Shown here: positions 19,515 through 28,914 of the stretch, one piece after another
Layout: each line of letters starts with the position of its first letter
Numbering within the stretch: position 1 is the stretch's first letter
NCBI GenBank assembly: GCA_965115815.1
Contig: OZ220465.1
Location: 3,534,001 to 3,598,000, forward strand
DNA length: 64,000 nucleotides
Source: VXPW01 sp965115815
Lineage (GTDB): Bacteria > Pseudomonadota > Alphaproteobacteria > TMED109
Direction: 5' to 3'
Notes under the pieces: generated by a model
What the model saw: only the letters and a program-made list of their open reading frames with translations
What the model was told of the DNA's origin: nothing
Database searches by the model: none
Made by a program: the position numbers and the translations under genes

Positions 19515-21734
19515 GTGGAGCGCGCGCTGCTCGTCGCCGTACTATTCCATGAGGGCCGCTACCACGGTTCCGGAGGCTGGCCGCCCGCGCCAGCGCGGCT
19601 TTTCCAGGCGCTGCTGGCGGGAACGGCCCGGGGCGCGGCGGTACCGTCCGCGGTGCGGGAGGCGCTGGAGTGGCTGGAACAGCTGCCGCCCCCGGTAATC
19701 GCCGCCCCGTGCGCTAAGCAGGGGCAAGGCTACAAGAGCTTTGTACCCAACAACGATCTCGATGCCGCATTGTCCGGGAAGAGCGCTTCCGACATCGCGC
19801 GCGCGGTGGCGGAGGTCCGCGTCGGCAAGACCGTCCGCCCCGTCCTGTTCGATGCCGCCGCGCCGGTTCTCTACTGCTGGTCCTTCGGCGGCGACTACGC
19901 GCCGGCGGCCGTGTTGTGCGAGGCGGCAAGGCGGCTCTACCAGCTCGGCCGCGGCCTCGACATGGCCTGGGCCGATGCCGCCGTGTTCGACCCGGACGAG
20001 GCCCGAAGGCGGATCTCCGACCACGGAGGCATCGTCTACCGCCCATCGGCCGGCGGCGGAGTGGGTCTCAACCTGCTCTGCCCGCGGCCGGGAACGGAAC
20101 GCAGCCTTGCGGCTCGCTTCGACGGAATGCGTACCCGCTTCCGCCGCAGTGGCAGCAACCGCAAGCCGGTTCGCGTCTTTGTCCAGCCGCCCAAGCCGCT
20201 CTTCGCAAACATCGTCTACAACGCACCGCCGGTTCGCCTTGCCTTTGAGCTGCGCGAGGGCGAGGCCCGCGGCGGCTTCGCCCCTCGCCGGCTGAGCGAA
20301 GCGGCAATGCTCGTTGCCGAAGTGCGCGACCGGGCCGCGCAGCTTCTGTGCGAGGCGCTGCCGGCGCAGACTGACGATGTCGAGCGCTACCTGATCGGCC
20401 GGGGCGCGACGGAGGCGGCCAAGGCGGCGCGGGTGCGGATCGTGCCGCTTCCGTCGATCGGCCATGCCCATGCCGACTTGGCGATCCGCCGCCTTGCGAT
20501 CCATGTGCCGCAATCCTGCCCGTTGCGGGCGGGCGACCTCGCCTGGGCCTGCACACAGGCCGCCCGGGCCGGCGACGGCGTGGTGCATACTGAGTTGCAG
20601 CGCATCGACGCCGACGCCGACGGCATGGCGGCGCGCTACGAGCGACGCGGGCGCTGCTGGCGCAGCGTGACACCGCTGGCGCTCACAAGTGCCCGGCGCC
20701 GGCGCATTAATCCCGCGCGCACGAAGGAGGAACCCAAGGGCACAGAGGAACGGGCGCGCGAGGAGTCTCGCGCCGTTCACGCCGTGCGTCAAGCCCTGCG
20801 TCACGCCGGGGTCCGCAGCTTGCCGGCAGAGGTACGTGTGCAGCGGGAGCCGTTCGACAGCCATGGCGAACGGGCCGAAGCCTTCGCCGCAGGTACGCGC
20901 TTTACCGAGGGAATGCTGTGGCACGCGGCGCTGACCTTCGCCGAGCCGGTTGCCGGACCGTTGTTGCTGGGCGATGGCCGTTATCTCGGACTGGGCCTCA
21001 TGTCCCCGTTCGACCCAATACCGGGTGTGCTGGCATTCGTGATCGGTTCCGGACTGGCTGGAGATGCTGACCCTGCCGAGGTCGCCCACGCCGCGCGCCG
21101 CGCCATGCTGGCGCGGATGCAAGCAGCCCTGCCACGCGGCCAGCGGCTCCCGCGCTATGTGAGCGGTCACGAAGACGATGGCAGCCCCGCCCGCGACGGC
21201 GCCCACCGCCATATCGCAGTCGCGTTCGACCCGGCGAGGCGGTGCCTGCTCTTCATCGCTCCGAGCAGGCTGCAACGCGGTGGCGTGACGTGGCGGGATG
21301 TCCACAATGACCATGCTGCGGTCGAACGCGCGCTGGAAGGCATGACGGAGTTGCGCGCTGGTCGGGCAGGCTGCCTGTCGCTCTCGCCGTTGGGGCTGGA
21401 TGCCGACAGCGATCCGTTGTTCGCGTCTTCGCGGGTGTGGGAGAGCGTGACCGACTATTGCGTAACCCGCCACCGGCGCAAGCTCACGGACGAGGAAGCG
21501 CTGTGCGCCGACGTTCTGGCCGAACTCCGGCGCATCGGCTGGCCGGCACCGGCAGCCGCAGAGATCCTGTCGGCGCGACGCGGGCCGCGCGGCGGGCTTT
21601 CGGGCCGCCTGAGGCTCACCTTCGCCGCGGCCCGGGAAGGGCCGCTCGTCATCGGTCGCACGTCGCACAAGGGCGGTGGCCTGTTCGGGCCCTCGCGCGG
21701 CGCGGGGGCGGAACGCGCCGAGGATGTCGGATAA
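19515..21734 (+). CDS. csb2: Csb2, Cas5-Cas6 fusion of type I-G
   Basis: 739 residues, GTG start. The GSU0054 family combines a Cas5-like N-terminal part, which caps the crRNA 5' handle, with a Cas6-like C-terminal part expected to cut the repeat in pre-crRNA. The N-terminus reads ALLVAVLFHEGRYHGSGGWP and PAPARLFQALLAGTARG; the C-terminal half has the glycine-rich RAMP loop PLLLGDGRYLGLGLM (~485-500) and THKGGGLF-like end. If Csb2 is the only Cas6 activity in the locus it would also supply crRNAs to the downstream Cmr complex, as no separate cas6 is present. The stop overlaps the next start (TAATG). Confidence 0.88.
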   Translation: MERALLVAVLFHEGRYHGSGGWPPAPARLFQALLAGTARGAAVPSAVREALEWLEQLPPPVIAAPCAKQGQGYKSFVPNNDLDAALSGKSASDIARAVAEVRVGKTVRPVLFDAAAPVLYCWSFGGDYAPAAVLCEAARRLYQLGRGLDMAWADAAVFDPDEARRRISDHGGIVYRPSAGGGVGLNLLCPRPGTERSLAARFDGMRTRFRRSGSNRKPVRVFVQPPKPLFANIVYNAPPVRLAFELREGEARGGFAPRRLSEAAMLVAEVRDRAAQLLCEALPAQTDDVERYLIGRGATEAAKAARVRIVPLPSIGHAHADLAIRRLAIHVPQSCPLRAGDLAWACTQAARAGDGVVHTELQRIDADADGMAARYERRGRCWRSVTPLALTSARRRRINPARTKEEPKGTEERAREESRAVHAVRQALRHAGVRSLPAEVRVQREPFDSHGERAEAFAAGTRFTEGMLWHAALTFAEPVAGPLLLGDGRYLGLGLMSPFDPIPGVLAFVIGSGLAGDADPAEVAHAARRAMLARMQAALPRGQRLPRYVSGHEDDGSPARDGAHRHIAVAFDPARRCLLFIAPSRLQRGGVTWRDVHNDHAAVERALEGMTELRAGRAGCLSLSPLGLDADSDPLFASSRVWESVTDYCVTRHRRKLTDEEALCADVLAELRRIGWPAPAAAEILSARRGPRGGLSGRLRLTFAAAREGPLVIGRTSHKGGGLFGPSRGAGAERAEDVG

Positions 21735-23512
21735 TGGGTGGCAGTTGCAATGGTGAAGACAGCCGCACGGGCGCCGGTGCGTCGGACGACTCGGTGCGCG
21801 ACCATGTGCTGCTGACGGTGCTCGGCACTGCGCCGTGCGCCGCGCGCTACCGTCTCGAGAACCGCGAGGTCGAGAAGCCGCTCGCCCCCCTCGCGCTCTA
21901 CGACTTGCTCGCGCACGACCACCGGCCGGGACGCGTCGCAGCGCTGTGCACGCCGGAAGCGCAACGCAAAAGCTGGCCAACGCTCAAGGCGGCGCTAGAC
22001 GGCCGATGCCAGACGGAACTGGTCCGGGTGTGCGGGGGCGACACCCCGGAAAAGATCAACGCCTTCATGGAGCAGGCCGCCGAAGCCGTTGGCGACAAGG
22101 CCGACATCACCATCGACGTCACCCACGGCTTCCGGCACTTCTCGTTCCTCACCTATCTGGTCGTGCTGTATGTCTCCGCGCTGCGCGGCGTGCGGGTGCG
22201 GGGCGCTTGGTACGGCCTGTTGCGCGAGAACGGACCCAGTCCGTTCCTCGATCTGCGCGGCCTTCTGGAGCTGCCGCGCTGGCTCCATGCGCTGCGGGCG
22301 CTGAACGATACCGGTAGCGCGCAGCCGCTGGCCGCCATCCTCCGGAGCGACTCGCGAGAACCGTCGGCGAAGAAGATGGCGGACGATCTGGCACGAATGT
22401 CGGACGCCTACCTCTCCGGGATTCCGCTTGAACTGGGCCGGCAGGCGGGCCTTGTGTGCAAGCAGCATATCAAGCCCCTGCGAAAGCTGATCTCAAACGA
22501 CTACCGCCTGCCGCTGGGCGACGAACTGGTCGGTCGGATCAGTGATTTTCTTCGGCCCCTCGCGCTGCCGGTTGCCGGCAACGAATGGAAGAGCCAAGTG
22601 CCGTTGAACGAGTGCGAATTGAAACGGCAGGCCCGGCATATCGACGACTTGCTGGATCGCGGACATGTCGCCACCGCGCTCGGCCTGATGAACGAATGGA
22701 CCGTCTCCTGGGTCCTGTGGGCGCGAGGACCAAGGGACAAATGGCTCGACTACCCCGGCGGACGGCACGGCGCGGCCAAACTGCTCGACGCGATCGAGGC
22801 CGTCGGCAGGGACGGGGCGTTCCGGGAGCATTTGGGCGAAGAGCAGCAACGGCTGGGAACATATTGGGAGCGGCTGCGAAAGCTTCGCAACGGATACGCC
22901 CATCACGGAATGCGTCCGCAGGTTCTCGTCGGAGATCCCGAAGCGTCGAAGAATCTGAATCATGTTCTACGGTACTGGAAAGAAACACTGCGCAACTGCC
23001 CCGTCATGCAATTGCCCCTCGGCATGCAGCCGGGCCGGCACATCCTGGTCAGTCCCATCGGAATGCGTCCGGGTGTGCTGTTCAGCGCGCTGCAAGCGTA
23101 CAGAAACGACGGGGACGGCCGCGAGCCGGACTTGTGCCTCGTCATCTGCTCGCACGAGACAGCGGGACGGATCGCGGAAGCGGCGGACCGCGCCGGGTAT
23201 CGAGGCGCGGTCGAGAGGCTTTGCCTTAACGATCCTTACGGAGACCAGTCGGAGATTGAGCGATTGGCAAAGGCGGCGCGGTGCCATTTCGTGGGCGCCG
23301 TGGATGTCGTTATCAATGTCACCGGGGGAACGACATTGATGGGCTTGGTTGCCGAGGCGGTCGCCGGTGCCGCGCGCGGGCTGGCCTGCCCGGTGCAGCG
23401 ATTCGGACTGATCGACCGCAGAACGGCGGCGGAACAGGAAAGGGATCCCTGGCGGGCCGGACAGACCTTCTGGCTCGACAAGAGGGATAACGACGATGCC
23501 GACGACGATTGA
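21734..23512 (+). CDS. CARF-HEPN-CARF protein (Csx1/Csx2 TM1812-like), probable cyclic-oligoadenylate-activated RNase
   Basis: 592 residues. Residues ~24-165 form a TM1812/Csx2-type CARF domain (VLLTVLGTAPCAARYRLE, ITIDVTHGFRHFSFLTYLVV). Residues ~290-420 are helical and contain the HEPN RNase motif R-x4-H as Arg385-NGYA-His390 (LRKLRNGYAHHGM). Residues ~436-560 look like a second CARF-type Rossmann domain (HILVSPIGMRPG, DVVINVTGGTTLMGL). Proteins of the first type bind cyclic oligoadenylates made by Cas10 and then degrade RNA. The second domain could be a regulatory sensor or a ring nuclease switching the signal off; this is inference. The gene sits between the type I-G and III-B sets and overlaps both neighbours. 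Confidence 0.85.
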   Translation: MGGSCNGEDSRTGAGASDDSVRDHVLLTVLGTAPCAARYRLENREVEKPLAPLALYDLLAHDHRPGRVAALCTPEAQRKSWPTLKAALDGRCQTELVRVCGGDTPEKINAFMEQAAEAVGDKADITIDVTHGFRHFSFLTYLVVLYVSALRGVRVRGAWYGLLRENGPSPFLDLRGLLELPRWLHALRALNDTGSAQPLAAILRSDSREPSAKKMADDLARMSDAYLSGIPLELGRQAGLVCKQHIKPLRKLISNDYRLPLGDELVGRISDFLRPLALPVAGNEWKSQVPLNECELKRQARHIDDLLDRGHVATALGLMNEWTVSWVLWARGPRDKWLDYPGGRHGAAKLLDAIEAVGRDGAFREHLGEEQQRLGTYWERLRKLRNGYAHHGMRPQVLVGDPEASKNLNHVLRYWKETLRNCPVMQLPLGMQPGRHILVSPIGMRPGVLFSALQAYRNDGDGREPDLCLVICSHETAGRIAEAADRAGYRGAVERLCLNDPYGDQSEIERLAKAARCHFVGAVDVVINVTGGTTLMGLVAEAVAGAARGLACPVQRFGLIDRRTAAEQERDPWRAGQTFWLDKRDNDDADDD

Positions 23513-24677
23513 GGCGACATACCGAGCCGTCACCCCGCTGTTCTGCGCGGGGGCGGACCGCGCGCGCCCGGAACTTCGCCTGCCGAGCTTCAAGGGGGTG
23601 CTGCGCTTCTGGTGGCGGGCGCTGGCTTGGCCGCGATACGCTGGCGACCTCACCCGAATCCGGCAGCGCGAGGACAGCCTCTTCGGTAGCGTCGGCGGCC
23701 AATCCCGCGTGCTCATGCGCCTCGAGCGAGCAGACCAAGAGCCGAAGACCTGCAATAGGGATTCGGTGCTGACGGCGGCCGCCGGCGGCCGGGAACCGGT
23801 CGGGGCCGGGGCGCGCTATCTGGGCTACGGCGTCATGGAGGCCTTCGACAGCAAGGGCCGAAGCAAGAAGGCCGGCCAACTCACCCGCGGTTGCCTGCGC
23901 ACACCGTTCGAATTCACCGTGCGCCTGCGCTGCCGCGAGGTGTGCGAGGTGGAATTGGTGCTGCTTCGCGATGCACTCATCGCCCTCGGCACTCTCGGCG
24001 GCATGGGCGCGAAGAGTCGTAAGGGCTACGGCTCGCTGGCGCTACGATCGCTTCGCGTGGGTAACAAGCGGCGATGGAGCGCACCGGAGGCCTTGAAGGA
24101 TTTGCAAGCAGAGATCGGGAAGCTGCGATACGAACAAGAAGAGGAAGATCTTCCTGAATACACGGCCTTCTCGTCCCGCGCCCGGCATGTCCTGCTGTAC
24201 GCCGCTGGTGCGAACCCGCTGGAACTGCTTGACTTAGTCGGCCGGGAGCTTGTCCGATACCGGAGTTGGGGCCGGAACGGGAAGATCCTGGAGGATGAAG
24301 ACTCGGAAAAGAAATTCAGGGACGACCACGACCTGATGAAGGGCGGGAGGCCGGCAAAACACCCGCGCCGCATCGCCTTCGGCCTGCCCCACAATTACGG
24401 AAGAAGGCAAGTCATTCCGAGAGGGAGGAATCTCGACCGGCGTGCCAGCCCGCTGTTCATCCATATCCACGAGTGCGGCGGCACACCGGTTGCGGTCCTG
24501 TCGTTTCTGCCGGCCCGGTTCCTGCCGCGAGGGACGACCATCTCGGTCGACCACACAAAGGTTCGGATGGCGCCGGAGCAGGAACTCTATCGCCCGATCC
24601 ACTGCTTCCTCGATCGTCTGCTCGACTGGAAAAGGCGTGAGGAACCGTTCGACGAGGCCATCGAGGTGCGACCGTGA
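23496..24677 (+). CDS. cmr1: Cmr1, Cas7-family subunit of type III-B
   Basis: 393 residues, ATG inside the end of the CARF gene (17-base overlap). Cmr1 sits at the head of the Cmr complex and contacts the 3' end of the target/crRNA duplex. Features: TYRAVTPLFCAGAD, LPSFKGVLRFWWRAL (the signature Cmr1 motif) and the glycine-rich loop GTLGGMGAKSRKGYGSL at ~165-182. Length is normal. Next gene starts 4 bases before its stop. Confidence 0.92.
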   Translation: MPTTIEATYRAVTPLFCAGADRARPELRLPSFKGVLRFWWRALAWPRYAGDLTRIRQREDSLFGSVGGQSRVLMRLERADQEPKTCNRDSVLTAAAGGREPVGAGARYLGYGVMEAFDSKGRSKKAGQLTRGCLRTPFEFTVRLRCREVCEVELVLLRDALIALGTLGGMGAKSRKGYGSLALRSLRVGNKRRWSAPEALKDLQAEIGKLRYEQEEEDLPEYTAFSSRARHVLLYAAGANPLELLDLVGRELVRYRSWGRNGKILEDEDSEKKFRDDHDLMKGGRPAKHPRRIAFGLPHNYGRRQVIPRGRNLDRRASPLFIHIHECGGTPVAVLSFLPARFLPRGTTISVDHTKVRMAPEQELYRPIHCFLDRLLDWKRREEPFDEAIEVRP

Positions 24678-26578
24678 CACTTCGTCTCGACATTGCCGTT
24701 GGCCCGGTGCAGGGCTTCGTCCTCCAGTCGCGTCGCACCCGCGACCTTTGGGGAAGTTCATATCTTCTCTCGTTTCTCGCGGGGCATGCGATGCATGGCG
24801 CGGAGCAAGCCGGAGGCCGCATCGTCCAACCCATGGTCAAGGGCGATACGCTTTACCGTTGGACGGGAGGCGAAAGGGTTGGCGAGCCGCCTAGCATCGG
24901 CTCACTACCGAACCACTTCGCGGTCGATGTCGAAGCGGAGGCTGAACCTGTCGCCCGCGCTGCAGTCGCAGCCCTCCGAGGGGCATGGACACGAATCTGC
25001 AACGCCGTGTGGGGGAAGTTCGTTGCGGAGGCCTGCGAAGGCGGCACCGGCACGCAGGCAATCTGGGACCGCCAGGTCGCCGCCTTCTGGGAAGTGGCGT
25101 GGTGCGCCGGGCCTGCCGAGGACGGCCTTCTCGCCCGGCGCAAGCATTGGCGGAGTCACCTTCCGCCGACCGAACCAGGCGACAAGTGCACGGTCATGCA
25201 CGACCTGCAGGAGCTTTCGGGCCATGTACGTTCGGCAGGCAGGGCCGGAAGGGTCTCGCAGGACCGCTTTTGGGAGTATCTACGCGGGCGGGTCGGTGCG
25301 CTGGATCTGAGGGACAACGAGAGGCTGTGCGCCATCGCCCTGATCAAGCGCCTGTTCCCGCGCGTCGCCGACGACGCGCTGGGATGGAAGGAGGGGAGGT
25401 CGCGCTGGCCGTCGACGGTCCATATCGCCGCCCGGCCATGGCTCCACCGGGTGGAAAACTGTGCGCCGGACCTGGCACGCGACTATGCTGGGCAGGTTAT
25501 GCAGTTCGCACCGTCCGGCGTCCTGTCCGAACGCTGGCTGGACCGGGAGCGTTCCGCCGCCGGCAACTTCCCTCGCCTCGATGCCAATTGGTATCACCGA
25601 GAAGCGGTTGAGAGCACGCGGTTGTGCCCACTCGACACCCATGCCGGGGACGGTGCGCGCGCCAATCTTGCCGGGAAGTTGAAAGCAATCTGCCGCGCCA
25701 AGGACCGGAACGGACAGCGTCTCGGGCCGCCGTCCTCCTTCTACGCCCTGCTTCTCGCCGACGGCGACCAGCTGGGCAGGCTGGTGGGAGAGACCGGCGG
25801 CGAACAGGTCAGCCGAGCGCTGGCGGCATTCATGGCGCAAGTGCTGGAAATCGTGCGCAAGCATGGCGGCGAGACCGTCTATGCCGGGGGCGACGATGCA
25901 CTGGCCCTACTGCCGGTCCCCGGTGCGCTGCCATGCGCCGAGGAGATGGCCGAATGCTATCGCTCGGCTTTCAGGCATGAGGTGGGAGCCACCCTTTCGG
26001 CTGCGGTCGCCTTCGTGCATATTCGCTATCCGCTCGGCGGCGCGCTGCGCGAGGCCCGCCGGCTGCTTGACGAGGTTGCCAAGGAAGGCAACGGCCGCGA
26101 CTCGCTGGCGGTCGGAGTCCTCAAGCCCGGCGGGTTGAACTCCCAATGGGTCACGACATGGCACCGGCCGCGCCCTGACGGCAGCAGCGAATCGTCCGTG
26201 AATCTTGTCCGGACGCAGGCGGACCGTCTCGGAACCGAGACCTCGGAACCGGATCTGTCGTCCGCGCTGCTCTACCGCCTCCGCGAACTCCTCGTCAGGC
26301 TCGGCGGATGGGATTCTTGGCGCCCCGGCGCGTGGGGCATTGTACCGGAGGATATCGATCTTCCAGCCTTCCTGTGCGCCGAAATCGGCCACAGCCTGAC
26401 CGTGATTCGCGGCGAGAGCGCCGCCGCGGCAGCGGCGGAGATGGCCGATCTCGTCGGGCGCCTGTTGCGGCGCGCACCTGCCGACGGGCAGGGAGGCGAA
26501 ACAGCCGAGATCGGGGTTGATGCGCTCCTCCTCGCCCGCTTCCTTGCCGGGGGCGGCCATGGCGAGCGCGAAGCATGA
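24674..26578 (+). CDS. cmr2: Cmr2 (Cas10), large subunit and cyclase of type III-B
   Basis: 634 residues, GTG start. Begins directly with the Cmr2 N-terminal domain (DIAVGPVQGFVLQSRRTRDL, WGSSYLLSFLAG), so no HD nuclease domain is present. The palm/cyclase domain has LLLADGDQLGRLV (~359-371) and the GGDD motif VYAGGDDALALLP (Gly405-Asp408). GGDD-bearing Cas10 makes cyclic oligoadenylates from ATP upon target RNA binding. Loss of HD means direct ssDNA cutting by Cas10 is not expected, and immunity by this arm should depend on the Cmr4 RNase and on signalling to the CARF-HEPN-CARF protein encoded just upstream. Many Cmr2 are ~800-900 residues; the shorter length reflects the missing HD. Confidence 0.93.
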   Translation: MTLRLDIAVGPVQGFVLQSRRTRDLWGSSYLLSFLAGHAMHGAEQAGGRIVQPMVKGDTLYRWTGGERVGEPPSIGSLPNHFAVDVEAEAEPVARAAVAALRGAWTRICNAVWGKFVAEACEGGTGTQAIWDRQVAAFWEVAWCAGPAEDGLLARRKHWRSHLPPTEPGDKCTVMHDLQELSGHVRSAGRAGRVSQDRFWEYLRGRVGALDLRDNERLCAIALIKRLFPRVADDALGWKEGRSRWPSTVHIAARPWLHRVENCAPDLARDYAGQVMQFAPSGVLSERWLDRERSAAGNFPRLDANWYHREAVESTRLCPLDTHAGDGARANLAGKLKAICRAKDRNGQRLGPPSSFYALLLADGDQLGRLVGETGGEQVSRALAAFMAQVLEIVRKHGGETVYAGGDDALALLPVPGALPCAEEMAECYRSAFRHEVGATLSAAVAFVHIRYPLGGALREARRLLDEVAKEGNGRDSLAVGVLKPGGLNSQWVTTWHRPRPDGSSESSVNLVRTQADRLGTETSEPDLSSALLYRLRELLVRLGGWDSWRPGAWGIVPEDIDLPAFLCAEIGHSLTVIRGESAAAAAAEMADLVGRLLRRAPADGQGGETAEIGVDALLLARFLAGGGHGEREA

Positions 26579-27675
26579 TCGGCGTCCGTCTCGATCCGGT
26601 GGACACATGGTTCTTCCGCGGCGGTACGCCGTTCGCGAGCGATGCGGCACCGCAGGACAATGTGGAAAGCCTGTTCCCGCCGCACCCGGCGACGGCCGCC
26701 GGAGCCTTGCGGGCGGTGCTGGCGCTGGCCCGGGGCTGGGACGGCCGCGGCCGGTGGCACAAGTCGTTCGACGATGTTCTCGGCAACGGCCCGAAAGACC
26801 CGGGCAGACTTTCCTTCGACGGACCGTTTCTCCTGCGGGGCAGGAAGCTGCTGTTCCGTTCTCCCCGCCACCTGCTCGGCATCAGGGAAGCGAACGGATG
26901 GCGGCCGTGCGCATTGCTCCGGCCAGGGCTGCCGGTCCGCTGCGATCTCGGCAGGACGGTTCGCCTCCCCGACTTGCCCGAAGGGAGCAAGAAGGGGGCG
27001 AAGCTCCAGGCCGGCGACCGGGAATGGCTCACCCTGAAAGGCCTGACTTCCGTCTTGCGGGGCAACCTTCCGAATATAGGAGAGATTGTGGAGGACGAGG
27101 CGTTGTGGTCTGCCGAGGAACGCATCGGCCTTGCGCGCGACAGGGAAACCCGCAGCGCGAAGGAAGGGATGCTCTACAGCACCCGCCATGTGCGGCCCGG
27201 ACGCGGCGTTTCCCTCGGACTGCGCATTGCCGGCCTGCCTGCGGACTGGCTTCGGCCGTTCAACCGGCTGGTCCCCCTGGGCGGCGAGAACCGGCTGGCG
27301 CAATGCCGGGAATGGCTGGGCTGCGCAAACCTTGATACGCTGTCTGCGCAGGTCGGACCGAGGGGACAGGCGGTGCTGGTGGCCTTGACGCCGCTCGACT
27401 TGGAAGAAGCGGTCATTCGCGGCGAGCGCCCGCTCGACGCGCTGGGCGGTGCCAGGATCGTCTCGGCCTGCTTGGGCCGCCCGCAGCGCATCGGCGGCTG
27501 GGATTCGCTGGCACGCCGCCCGCTGCCGCTCCGCAGCGTGCTGGCGCCAGGCAGTGTGCTGTTCTGCGAAATACCGGAAAACGCACAAGATGCCATCGCC
27601 GACGGCGGGGTCCTGCGCCTCGGGGCGCAAACGGCTTGGGGGTTCGGGCTCGTCGCCGCCGGTGTCTGGCTGTAA
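26575..27675 (+). CDS. cmr3: Cmr3, Cas5-family subunit of type III-B
   Basis: 366 residues, ATG overlapping cmr2 by 4 bases. Cmr3 binds the crRNA 5' handle together with Cmr2. Features: RLDPVDTWFFRGGTPFASD (the typical Cmr3 start with the FRGGxPF signature), LFPPHPATAAGALRAVLAL and the C-terminal glycine-rich RAMP loop RLGAQTAWGFGLVAAG. Length normal. Confidence 0.92.
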   Translation: MIGVRLDPVDTWFFRGGTPFASDAAPQDNVESLFPPHPATAAGALRAVLALARGWDGRGRWHKSFDDVLGNGPKDPGRLSFDGPFLLRGRKLLFRSPRHLLGIREANGWRPCALLRPGLPVRCDLGRTVRLPDLPEGSKKGAKLQAGDREWLTLKGLTSVLRGNLPNIGEIVEDEALWSAEERIGLARDRETRSAKEGMLYSTRHVRPGRGVSLGLRIAGLPADWLRPFNRLVPLGGENRLAQCREWLGCANLDTLSAQVGPRGQAVLVALTPLDLEEAVIRGERPLDALGGARIVSACLGRPQRIGGWDSLARRPLPLRSVLAPGSVLFCEIPENAQDAIADGGVLRLGAQTAWGFGLVAAGVWL

Positions 27676-27691
27676 AGATCGGAAGAGAGAC

Positions 27692-28513
27692 ATGAACGCA
27701 ACAATCCTGGGCCTACTGGCCGAAACCCCCATCCACCCCGGAACCGGACGCAGCATGGGGGTCGTCGACCTGCCTGTGGCCCGCGAGGCATCGACCGGCT
27801 ATCCGGTGCTCGTCGGCTCCAGCCTCAAGGGCGCGCTGCGCGACAAAGCCGAGAGGGCGGAGATGGACACCCATCGCCATTTCGGTAGGGGCGACCATGC
27901 GGGCGAGCTTCTGGTATCCGACGGGCGGCTGCTGTTGCTGCCGGTGCGCAGCCTGACCGGGCGGTATCGATGGACGACCTGCCCGCACCTGATCGAACGC
28001 TTCAATCGTGACCTTGCTCGCGCCGGCATTACGGCGCGGCCGCAGATTCCAGAAACAAACCACGGCTTCGTGCTTGCCAACGGAAACGAAAAATTGTTTC
28101 TGGAAGAGCGGCAGTTTAACATTGCCGATTCACCGCCGACAGATCTCGCGGAAACCATCAAGCCACTGATTTTCCACCAGGAAACGAAAACACGCCTCGC
28201 CACACAAGTCACAATCCTGCATGACTGTGATTTCGCTTGGTTTGCGCGCTACGGCCTCCCTGTCCAGGCCCGCAACAAGCTTGATGAAGACGGTACCAAG
28301 AAGAGCAGGAACCTCTGGTACGAGGAGTCGCTCCCGCCGGACACGGTCATGTACACGTTGATCGCGACACGAGGCACTGACGGCCCAGACAAAGTACTCC
28401 AAGGACTGTTCCCAGAAAATGACCCGTACCTGCAGGTCGGCGGCAATGAGACGGTCGGGCATGGCTGGTTCGCAGTGCGTATCCACGAAAACAGCGACAG
28501 GACCGTGTCATGA
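27692..28513 (+). CDS. cmr4: Cmr4, Cas7-family RNase backbone of type III-B
   Basis: 273 residues; start ATG 27692 behind GGAAGAGAG at ~27681-27689. Cmr4 forms the complex backbone and cuts target RNA every six nucleotides. The N-terminus ETPIHPGTGRSMGVVDLPV places an Asp at residue 26, the catalytic position of characterised Cmr4 proteins. YPVLVGSSLKGALRDK is the RAMP G-S-S-L-K-G motif, and VGGNETVGHGWFAVR is the C-terminal glycine loop. Expected to be catalytically active. The stop overlaps cmr5 by 4 bases. Confidence 0.92.
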   Translation: MNATILGLLAETPIHPGTGRSMGVVDLPVAREASTGYPVLVGSSLKGALRDKAERAEMDTHRHFGRGDHAGELLVSDGRLLLLPVRSLTGRYRWTTCPHLIERFNRDLARAGITARPQIPETNHGFVLANGNEKLFLEERQFNIADSPPTDLAETIKPLIFHQETKTRLATQVTILHDCDFAWFARYGLPVQARNKLDEDGTKKSRNLWYEESLPPDTVMYTLIATRGTDGPDKVLQGLFPENDPYLQVGGNETVGHGWFAVRIHENSDRTVS

Positions 28514-28914
28514 AGGCCCTTGAGCAACAGCGTGCCGCGCACGCCCTTGATCGAGTCACTGCACTCGAAGGAAAATCCGACGAATTCAAGAGGCCGTATC
28601 GCGCCTATGTGGATCGCCTCGGCCCGGCCATCATCATGAACGGTCTGGGGCAGGCGCTGGCGACCGAACTAGCGGCCGCAAGTTCGAATCCGAAGGATGA
28701 CCATCAATCTGCGCACAAGAAGCTCTATGACAATCTGCAGCACTGGCTCTGCCGAGATGGGGGTGTCTACCCTCCGGGCGATCTGCTGAAGGCGATTGTG
28801 CAACACGACGAGCCGGACTACCTCCGTGCTCAGGCCGAAGCCTTGGCGTGGCTCGAATGGCACAAGAAATGCTGTCGTGCAGCACTGCCGCCGACCGAAG
28901 GACACGACGAGTGA
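28510..28914 (+). CDS. cmr5: Cmr5, small subunit of type III-B
   Basis: 134 residues, mostly helical (QQRAAHALDRVTALEGKS, YRAYVDRLGPAIIMNGLGQA, GVYPPGDLLKAIVQHD). The pattern IMNGLGQALA with WLCRDGGVYPP is typical of Cmr5, the alpha-helical subunit forming the minor filament. Overlaps cmr4 (ATGA) and cmr6 (GTGA). Confidence 0.9.
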   Translation: MKALEQQRAAHALDRVTALEGKSDEFKRPYRAYVDRLGPAIIMNGLGQALATELAAASSNPKDDHQSAHKKLYDNLQHWLCRDGGVYPPGDLLKAIVQHDEPDYLRAQAEALAWLEWHKKCCRAALPPTEGHDE

